42,609 bases of DNA from Streptomyces sp. AP-93 (GTDB lineage Bacteria > Actinomycetota > Actinomycetes > Streptomycetales > Streptomycetaceae). Under the pieces are notes generated by a model. The model had not been told where the DNA came from. It did not search any database and saw only the letters and a program-made list of their open reading frames with translations. The translations under genes were made by a program, and so were the position numbers. The DNA is taken from NCBI RefSeq assembly GCF_022808175.1, contig NZ_JALGBX010000045.1, forward strand, positions 1 through 42,609, given 5' to 3'. Positions 1 to 6,814 of the stretch are shown in pieces (position 1 is the stretch's first letter; each line of letters opens with the position of its first letter).

Positions 1-1020
1 GCCGCCGACGGCGAGTCCGGGAAACGGTTCGGGAACGAGACGATCCGCGTCACCCCCGACGGCGAGATCAGCATCAAGCTCCCCGCCCCGCTCGCGCACC
101 TGGCCAACAGTCGGCACGGGCGGTACGTACTGGCCTGCCGGATCTCGTTCGCACACCGGGGCGCGGAATGGGCAGAGCGCATCGAAGCGAGTCGGGCCGT
201 GGCCTACCGCATCCACCTGGACGTCACACGCGGCCGCTGGTACCTGACCGCCTCCTGGCAACGCCCCACAGTTCAGACGGTCCCACTCGCCGCCGCGCGC
301 GCGAACGGCATGGTCGGCGTCGATACCAACGCCGGCCATTTCGCCGCCTACCGGCTTGACCCGCACGGGAACCCCGTCGGTGATCCGCACCGCTTCCCCT
401 ACGACCTGTCCGACACCGCTGATCACCGTGACGCGCAGATCCGCCACGCCCTCACCACGCTGCTGCACTGGGCCAAGCAAGTGGGCGTCAGCGCCATCGC
501 GATCGAGGACCTTGACTTCACCGCGGAGAAGACTCGGGAGAAGCACGGCCGCAGGAAACGGTTCCGGCAGTTGATCTCCGGCATCCCGACCGGCAAGCTC
601 AAAGCCCGGCTCGTGTCGATGGCCGCCGAGCAGGGTCTCGCCGTCGTCGCGGTCGATCCCGCCTACACCTCCCGGTGGGGAGGCCGGCACTGGCAGAAGC
701 CGCTGGCCACCCCGCGCCGAAAGATGTCCCGTCACGATGCCGCTGGTATCGCGATCGGGCGACGCGCCCTCGGGCACCCGATCCGGCGTCGGACGGCACC
801 GCCCCCACACGACCAGAGTGATCGTGTGGGGCATCGGACCGCCCAGGCCGGACCAGGCACCCGTGGACGTGAGGGAAACCGCCCACCCGCAACGGACCAC
901 GCCCCCAGAGACGTGCCGCCGAGCGGGAAGAGAAAGCGGGGACCCAGCGCATCCAAAACCGTTCGGGATGCGCCCAGTAAGCGTGAATGGGTCCAGGACT
1001 CACTCCTGCACACTGGCTAG
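1..1020 (+). CDS. tnpB: TnpB-like (IS200/IS605-type) nuclease, 5' end outside window
   Basis: The reading frame is open from base 1 to the TGA at 1018-1020, giving 339 visible residues, so the N-terminus lies upstream of the window. TnpB proteins are RNA-guided DNA nucleases with a split RuvC active site. All three acidic positions are visible: Asp in GVDTNAG (visible residue ~108), Glu in AIEDLDF (~169) and Asp in SRHDAAG (~246). The segment between RuvC II and III (DPAYTSRWGGRHW) lacks the CxxC zinc-ribbon cysteines that typical TnpB proteins carry there. The ~90 residues after the last Asp are Pro/Arg-rich and look like translated RNA-scaffold sequence. No TnpA gene is visible. It may be a TnpB of a zinc-finger-less actinobacterial subgroup or a domesticated copy. 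Family call is firm; activity is unknown. Confidence 0.85.
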   Translation, partial: AADGESGKRFGNETIRVTPDGEISIKLPAPLAHLANSRHGRYVLACRISFAHRGAEWAERIEASRAVAYRIHLDVTRGRWYLTASWQRPTVQTVPLAAARANGMVGVDTNAGHFAAYRLDPHGNPVGDPHRFPYDLSDTADHRDAQIRHALTTLLHWAKQVGVSAIAIEDLDFTAEKTREKHGRRKRFRQLISGIPTGKLKARLVSMAAEQGLAVVAVDPAYTSRWGGRHWQKPLATPRRKMSRHDAAGIAIGRRALGHPIRRRTAPPPHDQSDRVGHRTAQAGPGTRGREGNRPPATDHAPRDVPPSGKRKRGPSASKTVRDAPSKREWVQDSLLHTG

Positions 1021-1035
1021 GAACGGTTCGGGCTG
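780..1035 (+). ncRNA. candidate omega (guide) RNA scaffold at the tnpB 3' end
   Basis: TnpB guide RNAs are normally encoded over the 3' end of tnpB and run into the flanking DNA. The last ~240 bases of this gene fold well by eye. A 10-bp perfect stem pairs 803-812 with 822-831 (CCCCACACGA/TCGTGTGGGG). A second stem pairs 947-954 with 966-973 (GCGCATCC/GGATGCGC). The protein encoded here is low-complexity, which suits sequence constrained as RNA. The exact 3' boundary and the guide start cannot be fixed from one copy. Confidence 0.3.
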
Positions 1036-1078
1036 TCGGTGGGGGCCGGGGCCGGAGCCGTGGAGGGCGTGGTGCCGG

Positions 1079-1210
1079 TCATGCTCCCGCCACCCCCGCG
1101 TGGGTGCGGTGCACGGTCGCGGAAGCACCCACCTCGTCGAGGACGGCCCGGGCGAAGTCCGCGTACGGGATCCGGGCCCCGGCGTCGGCGGGGGCGAAGG
1201 CGTAGCCGCC
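1079..1210 (-). pseudogene. C-terminal stub of a NAD(P)-binding (NmrA/SDR-like) protein
   Basis: Reading leftward from ~1210 to the TGA at 1081-1079 gives a peptide containing AGARIPYADFARAVLDEV. This matches the usual C-terminal tail of small NAD(P)H-binding epimerase-like proteins, where an RI.Y.D.A.A.LDE pattern precedes the end. There is no start codon or Rossmann glycine motif upstream; the frame runs into unrelated Pro/Gly-rich sequence. It lies back-to-back with an HxlR stub, a pair often found divergent in Streptomyces. I infer that a deletion removed the 5' halves of both genes. Confidence 0.55.
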
Positions 1211-1236
1211 CCCGGGCCCACTCCCGGGCCCCCGGG

Positions 1237-1416
1237 GACTACGAGGCCCCGGCGCGCCGGGTCGAGTACGCCCTCACTCCGCTCGGCCGGGGACTGCTGG
1301 GCCCCCTGGACGCGGCGTGCGCGTGGACGCGGGAGCACTGGGACGAACTGCTCGACGCCCAGGAGGCAGGGGCGGCGGGCCCGCCGGGCCCGCCGGGTGA
1401 CAGCGGCTCGCGCTGA
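1237..1416 (+). pseudogene. C-terminal stub of an HxlR-family regulator
   Basis: The frame from 1237 to the TGA at 1414-1416 encodes RRVEYALTPLGRGLL followed by a helix with LDAACAWTREHW. This is the conserved wing and C-terminal helix of HxlR-type winged-helix regulators, where the VEY.LT..G..L signature is diagnostic. The N-terminal helices and start codon are missing. The segment directly abuts the NAD(P)-binding stub on the other strand. The tail is low-complexity (Gly/Pro/Ala). It is almost certainly non-functional. Confidence 0.65.
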
Positions 1417-1459
1417 TTTCTGGGCGGGCCCTCCCGGCGGGGTGGTCGTTGGGCAGGAC

Positions 1460-2248
1460 ATGATCCTCTGGTTGCTCAATCACCTCAGTACATTCCTTCT
1501 CGGCGTCCTCCTCGTCGGCGGCTTCGTCGCCCTCGCCATCGGCGGCAGCCTGGCCGCGCGCCGCCGCTTCCCGCACCTCGCGGACGGCGACCACAACGAG
1601 ATGGTCGGGGTGGCCCTCGGAATGTTCGGCGCGATCTACGGCATCATCCTGGCCTTCGTCGTCGTCACCCTGTGGACGCAGCTGGAGAACACCCAGACCA
1701 TCGTCGCGACCGAGGCCACCGACCTGGCCCTGGTCGTCCGCAGCGCGGAGGTCTTCCCGCCGGCCGAACGCGCCCGCGTGGACCGGGCGGTGAGCGACTA
1801 CGTCCACGCCGTCGTCGAGATCCAGTGGCCCCTCATGCGCGAGGGCCGGCCCAGCTACGAGGCCACCGCCGGCCAGACGCACGCCCTGTACACGGCACTC
1901 CAGGCCTACGAGCCCTCCGGTCCCCGGAGCGAGACCTTCTACGGGGAGGCCGTCGGCCGCCTCAACGACGTGGCCGCGCAGCGCCGGGCGCGCGTGACGA
2001 TGGCCGAGACCTCGCTGCCGCCGCTGCTCCAAGTGCTCGTGTACGGCGGTGCGCTGGTGATCCTCCCGCTGACCTTCCTCTTCGGACTGCGGAGCCTGAA
2101 GATGCAGCTCCTCTTCGTCTCGGCGGTGGCGGGACTGATCGGCTTCAGCCTGCTGCTGGTGCTGGCCCTCGACCGGCCCTTCGCCGGGGAACTGAGCGTG
2201 AGCCCGGCGCCGTTCAAGGACGCGGCGCTCGCGCAGTTCTGGGACTAG
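1460..2248 (+). CDS. DUF4239 membrane protein
   Basis: This 262-residue protein has four predicted membrane segments, at residues ~4-30, ~48-72, ~188-210 and ~216-237, with a soluble helical domain between the second and third. That topology and the GMFGAIYGIILAFVVV segment are typical of the DUF4239 family, whose function is unknown. I chose the ATG at 1460 because the upstream continuation of the frame is HxlR-remnant and Pro/Gly-rich sequence, and because the first hydrophobic helix begins right after it. The gene converges on the VOC gene, with about 50 bp between the stop codons. No operon partner is visible. Confidence 0.85.
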   Translation: MILWLLNHLSTFLLGVLLVGGFVALAIGGSLAARRRFPHLADGDHNEMVGVALGMFGAIYGIILAFVVVTLWTQLENTQTIVATEATDLALVVRSAEVFPPAERARVDRAVSDYVHAVVEIQWPLMREGRPSYEATAGQTHALYTALQAYEPSGPRSETFYGEAVGRLNDVAAQRRARVTMAETSLPPLLQVLVYGGALVILPLTFLFGLRSLKMQLLFVSAVAGLIGFSLLLVLALDRPFAGELSVSPAPFKDAALAQFWD

Positions 2249-2297
2249 GGGCGGCGCCGCGGTCGCCCGGCCGTCGCCGTCGCCCGGCCGCCTTCGC

Positions 2298-2696
2298 TCA
2301 GCCCCAAGTGCGGGAGGACAGTACGAGCTGGTAGCCGTCGGGGTCGGTGACGGTGACCCCGTAGGTGTCCCAGTACGGGTTGTGGGCGGGCGTACGGGTG
2401 CCGCCGTGCTCGACGAGCCGGGCCACGAGGGCCTCGTCGGGCTCCCTGCCCAGGTAGACGACGAAGAGGTCCTCGGCGGTGGGGGAGGGGGCCACCGGGT
2501 TCTCGGGGTCGTGGGTCAACTCGAAGTGCCAGCCGCCCCCGAGGGGCCCGACCATCAACAGGTCGTGCTCCCCGGAGACCCGCTCGGTGGAGCGCCACTG
2601 CACGTCGAGCCCCAGCCCTTCCACGTAGAACCGCTCGGCGGCGGCGAGATCGAGGGAGGGCCGGGCTATCCGGATGTGCGCGTGTGAGTCGATCAT
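2298..2696 (-). CDS. VOC (glyoxalase/bleomycin-resistance fold) protein
   Basis: This 132-residue protein has the paired beta-alpha-beta-beta-beta layout of the vicinal oxygen chelate superfamily. The N-terminal half has HIRIARPSLDLAAAERFY and GGGWHFEL; the C-terminal half has GVTVTDPDGYQLVL. The length fits a single-domain subunit that dimerises. Possible metal ligands are His7, the His/Glu of WHFEL (~57-59) and the C-terminal half, but the substrate cannot be inferred. It lies 33 bp downstream of the ECF sigma gene on the same strand and is probably cotranscribed with it. ECF41 sigma genes are often next to small oxidoreductase or VOC-type genes, so it may be a target or partner of that sigma factor. 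Confidence 0.88.
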   Translation of the reverse strand: MIDSHAHIRIARPSLDLAAAERFYVEGLGLDVQWRSTERVSGEHDLLMVGPLGGGWHFELTHDPENPVAPSPTAEDLFVVYLGREPDEALVARLVEHGGTRTPAHNPYWDTYGVTVTDPDGYQLVLSSRTWG

Positions 2697-2729
2697 GGAG
2701 GAGAGGGTACGGGCGGGCGGCCCGGGGCG

Positions 2730-3713
2730 TCAGGTGAGGGGGCCGAGGTCGATGGCGTCCAGCCGGTCGGGATCGGTGAGCACGTCGATGGCGGTGATCC
2801 GGCCGCCGGTGACCGTGAAGGCCATCACCGACATCAGCCGGCCCTCGACCACGCAGAGCACGCCGGCGGCCCCGTTGACGAGCACGGGGCGGACGAACGG
2901 GGCGAGCGCGCTGTAGAGCGCCGCCTGCGACCCCACGGTCCGGGCACCGGTGAGAACCACCGACTGGCCGGCGCGCACCGTGCCGCCGTCGGAGCGCAGG
3001 ACGACGTCGGGGTGGAGCAGGGCGAGGAGCGCGTCGAAGTCTCCGTCGCGGGTGGCCGCGAAGAACGCGCTGACGGCTTCGCGCTGCCGGGCCAGGTCCG
3101 GATCCGGCGCGGGCGCCTGCCCCTGGACGCGGCGCCGCGCACGGCTGGCGAGCTGCCGGGTGGCCGTCGTTGTCTTGTCGAGCATCAGGGCGATCTCGTC
3201 GAAGGGCACGGAGAACATGTCGTGCAGGACGAACGCCAGCCGCTCCGCCGGAGCGAGGGATTCGAGCACCACGAGGAGAGCGAGCCCGACGGAATCGGCG
3301 AGGAGCACTTCCTGCTCCGGGTCGATCACCCCGCCCTCCCGGGCGAGGACGGGGTCCGGCATCCGGGGAGCCGCGCCGGCCCCGCCCGTCCGGTCCAGCC
3401 GGTCGTCGAGGGAGTCCTCGCGGCGGGTCTCGCGGGCGCGCAGCCCGTTCAGGCACAGGCGGGCCACGACCGTCGTCAGCCACCCGCCGAGGTTCTCCAC
3501 GTCACTGACGTCGCTACGGCTCAAGCGCAGCCAGGCCTCCTGGACCGCGTCCTCGGCCTCACCGATCGACCCGAGCATCCGGTAGGCGACGGCCCGCAGA
3601 TGGGAGCGGTGCTCCTCGAAGCGCAGGGCCAGCAGGTGCTGGCCGCCATCGGCGTCCGCGTCCGCGCCCGAGTCCACCTTCACGCCCGTATTCACGTTCA
3701 CGCCCATGTCCAC
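2730..3713 (-). CDS. ECF41-type RNA polymerase sigma factor with SnoaL-like C-terminal domain
   Basis: The protein has 327 residues. Region sigma-2 is at ~31-97 (EAEDAVQEAWLRL, GGWLTTVVARLCLNGLRA), sigma-4 at ~136-195 (LAPAERLAFVLHDMF, then DEIALMLDKTTTATRQLASRARRR), and an NTF2/SnoaL-like domain at ~210-325. This is the ECF41 architecture, in which the C-terminal domain modulates activity in cis instead of a classic anti-sigma factor. The SDGG (~241) and DPDRL (near the C-terminus) segments resemble the conserved DGGG and NPDKL motifs of that group. The first ~24 residues are low-complexity (Val/Asn/Asp/Gly), so the true start could be a later GTG. The likely downstream partner is the VOC gene. 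Confidence 0.9.
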   Translation of the reverse strand: MDMGVNVNTGVKVDSGADADADGGQHLLALRFEEHRSHLRAVAYRMLGSIGEAEDAVQEAWLRLSRSDVSDVENLGGWLTTVVARLCLNGLRARETRREDSLDDRLDRTGGAGAAPRMPDPVLAREGGVIDPEQEVLLADSVGLALLVVLESLAPAERLAFVLHDMFSVPFDEIALMLDKTTTATRQLASRARRRVQGQAPAPDPDLARQREAVSAFFAATRDGDFDALLALLHPDVVLRSDGGTVRAGQSVVLTGARTVGSQAALYSALAPFVRPVLVNGAAGVLCVVEGRLMSVMAFTVTGGRITAIDVLTDPDRLDAIDLGPLT

Positions 3714-3803
3714 GCCCGTACCCCCGTACTGCTTCCCCGACCGGTCGGCTCAGTAGATCATCCGACCGCGTCCAAAACCCGCTACTCCCGGGCTACTTCC
3801 GGG

Positions 3804-4217
3804 CTACTTCCCCGGATCCTTGGTCGGCAGGCAGCCCAGTGCGCGGAGCCGGTCGTCGGTCTCCTTGAGCCCCTGGATCCCCTCGCCGATCTCCGCCCAG
3901 CCGATGGCGAACCCCTCGGCGGCCTTGTTCTGGTCCGTCGGCGACACCCCGAGTCTCGACGCGTTCAACACCGTGCCCACGCCGGTGGAGAGGCGCTCGC
4001 GGGCCTTGGTCCAGGCGGCGTGGGTCTTCTGCTCGGGGATGTGGGCGACGGAGTAACCCCGGGCCTCCTCCAGCCGGGCCGACAAGGGGCCCAGGTCGAT
4101 GACGACCTGGCCGTCCTCGTGCCGGCCCCGGGCGGTCCGCGCGGCGGAGATCAGCCCGTGGAGCAGCTTCTCGCCGCCGGTGCCGTACCACTGGATCACA
4201 CCCGGCCCGGGGTCCAC
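3804..4217 (-). CDS. uncharacterised soluble protein, 137 aa
   Basis: I do not recognise this protein. From the GTG at 4217 it encodes a charged helical product with no signal peptide or membrane segment; the visible landmarks are GVIQWYGTGGEK near the start and FAIGWAEIGEGIQGLKETDD near the end. The frame stays open much further upstream, but that part lies antisense over the LysE-type gene and has no protein character. GTGs at 4217 and 4199 are possible starts; the purine-rich AGGGGGA at ~4234-4240 sits a little far from either, so the start is uncertain. It lies between the exporter and sigma genes on the same strand. A truncated gene is possible. Confidence 0.55.
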   Translation of the reverse strand: MDPGPGVIQWYGTGGEKLLHGLISAARTARGRHEDGQVVIDLGPLSARLEEARGYSVAHIPEQKTHAAWTKARERLSTGVGTVLNASRLGVSPTDQNKAAEGFAIGWAEIGEGIQGLKETDDRLRALGCLPTKDPGK

Positions 4218-4267
4218 CGCGGACGCGCATGGTTCCCCCTGGGGAAGTCTTCGGGCCGTGCTCCGGA

Positions 4268-4915
4268 TCAGTCCTTGCGCCCGGTCGCGGCGACGGTCAC
4301 ACCCAGGCCGATCATCGCGAGCCCGCCGACCCCACCCACGGCGGAGAGCCGCTGCGGCGACCGCGAGAACCAGCCGCGGGCGGTCGCGGCGACCATGGCC
4401 CAGGCGCTGTCGCAGACCACGGCGATGAGGTTGAACACGAGCCCGAGCAGCAGCATCTGGGCGGTGACATGCCCCTGATCGCGGTCCACGAACTGCGGCA
4501 GGACGGCGGCGAAGAACACGATGGTCTTCGGATTGGCCACCCCGACGGCGAACCCTTCCCACAGCGACCGCCAGTTCCCGTACTCGGCCGCTCCCGCCCC
4601 GAACTCCGCACGCAGCGCGTGCCGCTGCCGGAAGGCCTTGATCCCCAGGTAGACGAGGTACGCGGCCCCCGCGAGCTTGAGCGCGGTGAACACGAGCACG
4701 GACCGCTCCACGACGGACCCCAGACCGAAGGCCACGCCGACGACGAGCACGTACGCCCCCAGCGTGTTCCCGGCCACCGTGATCAGCGCGGCCCGCCACC
4801 CCTGGGACAGCGCCCGCCCGATGACGAAGAGCACGCTCGGCCCGGGGATGAGGATCAGCAGCAACGACATGGCGGCGAACGCCAACAGCCGGTCAGTGGA
4901 CACCATGCGGTTCAT
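4268..4915 (-). CDS. LysE/RhtB-family amino-acid exporter
   Basis: This 215-residue membrane protein has about six hydrophobic segments. It carries the N-terminal LysE/RhtB signature, LLILIPGPSVLFVIGRALSQ (residues ~19-38), and the central GFAVGVANPKTIVFFAAVLPQF (~121-142), where NPK is the family hallmark. Members export amino acids or small metabolites across the inner membrane. Length is normal for the family. A start at Met4 (MVSTDRLL) is possible instead of Met1. The gene points left towards the unknown gene and ECF41 sigma factor, 50 bp upstream of the former. The substrate cannot be inferred. Confidence 0.92.
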   Translation of the reverse strand: MNRMVSTDRLLAFAAMSLLLILIPGPSVLFVIGRALSQGWRAALITVAGNTLGAYVLVVGVAFGLGSVVERSVLVFTALKLAGAAYLVYLGIKAFRQRHALRAEFGAGAAEYGNWRSLWEGFAVGVANPKTIVFFAAVLPQFVDRDQGHVTAQMLLLGLVFNLIAVVCDSAWAMVAATARGWFSRSPQRLSAVGGVGGLAMIGLGVTVAATGRKD

Positions 4916-4967
4916 CGTTCCGGACGGGGGGCCGGGAGGGGAAGGGGATTTCAGGCGGGCGCATCAA

Positions 4968-5190
4968 GCCCTGATGGTGCGGAGCGAGGTAGAAGTGCTC
5001 CAGCCACAGCCTGCCCTCGGCGGGCCGGACCGTGACGCAGCCTGCGAGCTCACGGCCGATCACGATGATCGACGTGTGCTGCGGGGAGAAGGAGTCCCGC
5101 AGCCGCTGCCGTACCCGGTGCTCGTCGTAGCGCCAGCTTGCCCTGAACAGGCAGACGGGTGCCTTCCGTTGATCTATCGGGTTGCCGACT
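4968..5190 (-). pseudogene. 5' fragment of a GNAT acetyltransferase
   Basis: The leftward frame encodes IVIGRELAGCVTVRPAEGRL followed by WLEHFYLAPHHQG. This is the beta-4/motif A entry of GNAT N-acetyltransferases (G.L.G.V.V.P....LEH.YL.P..QG.G). Just where the acetyl-CoA loop (QGrGlG) should continue, the sequence changes to LMRPPEIPFPSRP and ends. The motif A helix and the whole C-terminal half are missing. A related fragment lies on the opposite strand at ~5811-6010, beyond the intact GNAT gene. Confidence 0.55.
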
Positions 5191-5217
5191 GGCAGTGCGG
5201 TCGGATAGGAACCTTGC

Positions 5218-5772
5218 ATGCTAAAAGGCAACACGGTGGGGCTCAGGGCCCGGCACGAGGACGACATCCCGATCCTGCATGCCGGTCTTCACGACGACGT
5301 GGTCACCGCATCGAGGTCTACGGGCCACCCGTGGCGGCCGCTCATGGCCGGTTCGGAGGCGTTGGCGTTCGTGGTGGACGACAAGGAACAGGGCCACGTT
5401 CCGTTCTCCGTGGTGGACCTGGAGAGCGGCGCGCTGGTCGGTACCGCGACCCTGTGGGGGATCGACAACCACAGCCGGGCCGCGCACGTCGGGCTCGGGC
5501 TGCTGCCGTCCGCTCGCGGCAAGGGCTACAGCACCGACGTGGTCGCGGTGCTCTGCCACTACGGCTTCGTCGTACGCGGCCTGCACCGGCTGCAGATCGA
5601 GACGCTGGCGGACAACGCCCCGATGCTCCGCTCCGCCGAGCGCAACGGCTTCGTCCGTGAAGGCGTGCTGCGCTCCTCGGCCTGGGTGATGGGCGAGTTC
5701 CTGGACGAGGTCCTCCTCGGCCTCCTGGCCCAGGACTGGAACCCGAAGACCCACGGCCTGTCCGGCACATGA
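5218..5772 (+). CDS. RimJ/RimL-type GNAT N-acetyltransferase
   Basis: This 184-residue protein fits the Acetyltransf_3 subfamily. It has NTVGLRARHEDDIPIL at the N-terminus, GTATLWGIDNHSRAAHVGLG in the central sheet, and the acetyl-CoA loop LLPSARGKGYSTDVVAVLCHY (~100-120). LHRLQIETLADNAPMLRSAE and NGFVREGVLRSS form the typical C-terminal end. Such enzymes acetylate N-terminal or small-molecule amines; the target is unknown. AGGAA 6 bp before the ATG at 5218 is a good ribosome binding site. It stands alone, flanked on both sides by decayed fragments of a different GNAT gene. Confidence 0.92.
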   Translation: MLKGNTVGLRARHEDDIPILHAGLHDDVVTASRSTGHPWRPLMAGSEALAFVVDDKEQGHVPFSVVDLESGALVGTATLWGIDNHSRAAHVGLGLLPSARGKGYSTDVVAVLCHYGFVVRGLHRLQIETLADNAPMLRSAERNGFVREGVLRSSAWVMGEFLDEVLLGLLAQDWNPKTHGLSGT

Positions 5773-5810
5773 TCACCTGTCGGGTCGCGGAGCGAAAGGG
5801 CGACGAGAGC

Positions 5811-6010
5811 CGGCCGAGGATGCCCACTGGCTGGAGCACTTTTACCTGGCCCCACACCTGCAGGGCAGAGGCTCGGTGCGGCCGTGCTGCGTGGGCTGCT
5901 GGAGCAGGGCGGCCCTGCCAGGGGGTGGGCCGCGCCCAGGAGGGCCACCGTTCAAGGTCATTTACGGGTTCGTGGTCAAGGATGCCAAGGCCTTCCAGGC
6001 CGCCTACTGA
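5811..6010 (+). pseudogene. frameshifted 3' fragment of a GNAT acetyltransferase
   Basis: One frame reads AEDAHWLEHFYLAPHLQGRG and then loses homology. Assuming one missing base after GRG at ~5875, the next frame continues LGAAVLRGLLEQ, which is the expected motif A helix. Further on, another frame ends GFVVKDAKAFQAAY before a stop at ~6008. The fragment has no start codon, and its 5' half is absent. It is on the strand opposite to the related fragment at 4968-5190. Its end overlaps the end of the DUF6069 gene by a few bases. Confidence 0.5.
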
Positions 6011-6447
6011 CTGCGGCGGCGGAGCTGCAGAGTGGCGACGACCGCCACGCCGAGGGTGATGTGCATCAGGGACAGGGCTGCGACGGTGCCGCCGTCGGCG
6101 CCGGACGACAGAGGGCCGGCAGCCGACAACAGCGCCAGCCCGCCGCCCACGTACTGCGCGATCCGCAGGAAGACCGGCTTCCACAGGGCCAACAAGAAGG
6201 CAGCGCCCGCCCCGACGGCCAACGGGACGACGGAGGCCCCAAGGACGCCCCCGACGGTGATCGGGTGCTCTGTGCCGCCATTGACGATGACGAGCGGGGC
6301 ACCGGCCAGCTTGGCGACGGCAAGAACGATCAGATTGACCACAACCGCGCCGCCCACGCCGGTGGCCAGGGCCTTCCACCAGGCGAGGCCGGAACGGAGG
6401 ACCGGGGGCGCAGCGGGGACGGAGGTGGGAACGGTACTGCTGGACAT
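6004..6447 (-). CDS. DUF6069-like four-helix membrane protein
   Basis: The product of 147 residues has four hydrophobic segments (~28-48, ~64-88, ~96-112, ~122-142), a proline-rich cytoplasmic start and a short basic tail (LQLRRRSQ). Layout and length match small actinobacterial DUF6069 membrane proteins of unknown role. I chose the ATG at 6447 over an upstream ATG at 6525 because GAGGGA stands 6 bp before it and the extra 26 residues look non-coding. It is monocistronic, divided from the DUF397 gene by about 120 bp. Confidence 0.8.
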   Translation of the reverse strand: MSSSTVPTSVPAAPPVLRSGLAWWKALATGVGGAVVVNLIVLAVAKLAGAPLVIVNGGTEHPITVGGVLGASVVPLAVGAGAAFLLALWKPVFLRIAQYVGGGLALLSAAGPLSSGADGGTVAALSLMHITLGVAVVATLQLRRRSQ

Positions 6448-6568
6448 GGGACTTCCCTCAACGTGTGAAGTGTTGCGCTGCCCTACGGCAGCGGCATATG
6501 AGGAAGCCTCCAACCTGAACCTCACTTGAGGTCAAGCCCTGTTCCAACCTTAAGGACCGGCCCGCGGC

Positions 6569-6814
6569 TCAGGCCCCGGTGACCCCGCCCACGAACGCGG
6601 CCCAGGTCCGGGGGGAGACCGCCAGCTCGGGGCCGGCCGTCACTTTGGAGTCCCGGATGTGGACGGAGTCGGCGCAGCTCGCGACCTCTACGCAGCTGTC
6701 CCCGTCGCCGCTGCTGTAGGTGGACTTGTGCCAGGAGAGGGCGACCTCGACGCAGTTGTCGCCGTCGCCGCTGCTGTAGCTGCTCTTGAACCACCGCAAC
6801 CGGGAGCTGTTCAC
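6569..6814 (-). CDS. DUF397 protein with an internal duplication
   Basis: DUF397 proteins are small acidic partners of XRE-type regulators in actinomycetes. This one has 81 residues and carries the family core twice, WFKSSYSSGDGDNCVEVA (residues ~8-25) and WHKSTYSSGDGDSCVEVA (~28-45), followed by one copy of VHIRDSKV.AGPELAVSPRTW. The usual protein has a single core, so this is an in-frame duplication of about 60 bp. Its GTG start (6814-6812) overlaps the TGA of the XRE gene by 3 bases, so the two are almost certainly translationally coupled. The gene probably acts in the same regulatory circuit. Confidence 0.9.
   Translation of the reverse strand: MNSSRLRWFKSSYSSGDGDNCVEVALSWHKSTYSSGDGDSCVEVASCADSVHIRDSKVTAGPELAVSPRTWAAFVGGVTGA

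Noticed and set aside
737..1459. N-terminal extension of the DUF4239 frame making a 503-aa protein
   Set aside because: The upstream part is Pro/Arg-rich, overlaps the tnpB 3' end and both gene stubs, and the membrane protein starts naturally at the ATG at 1460.
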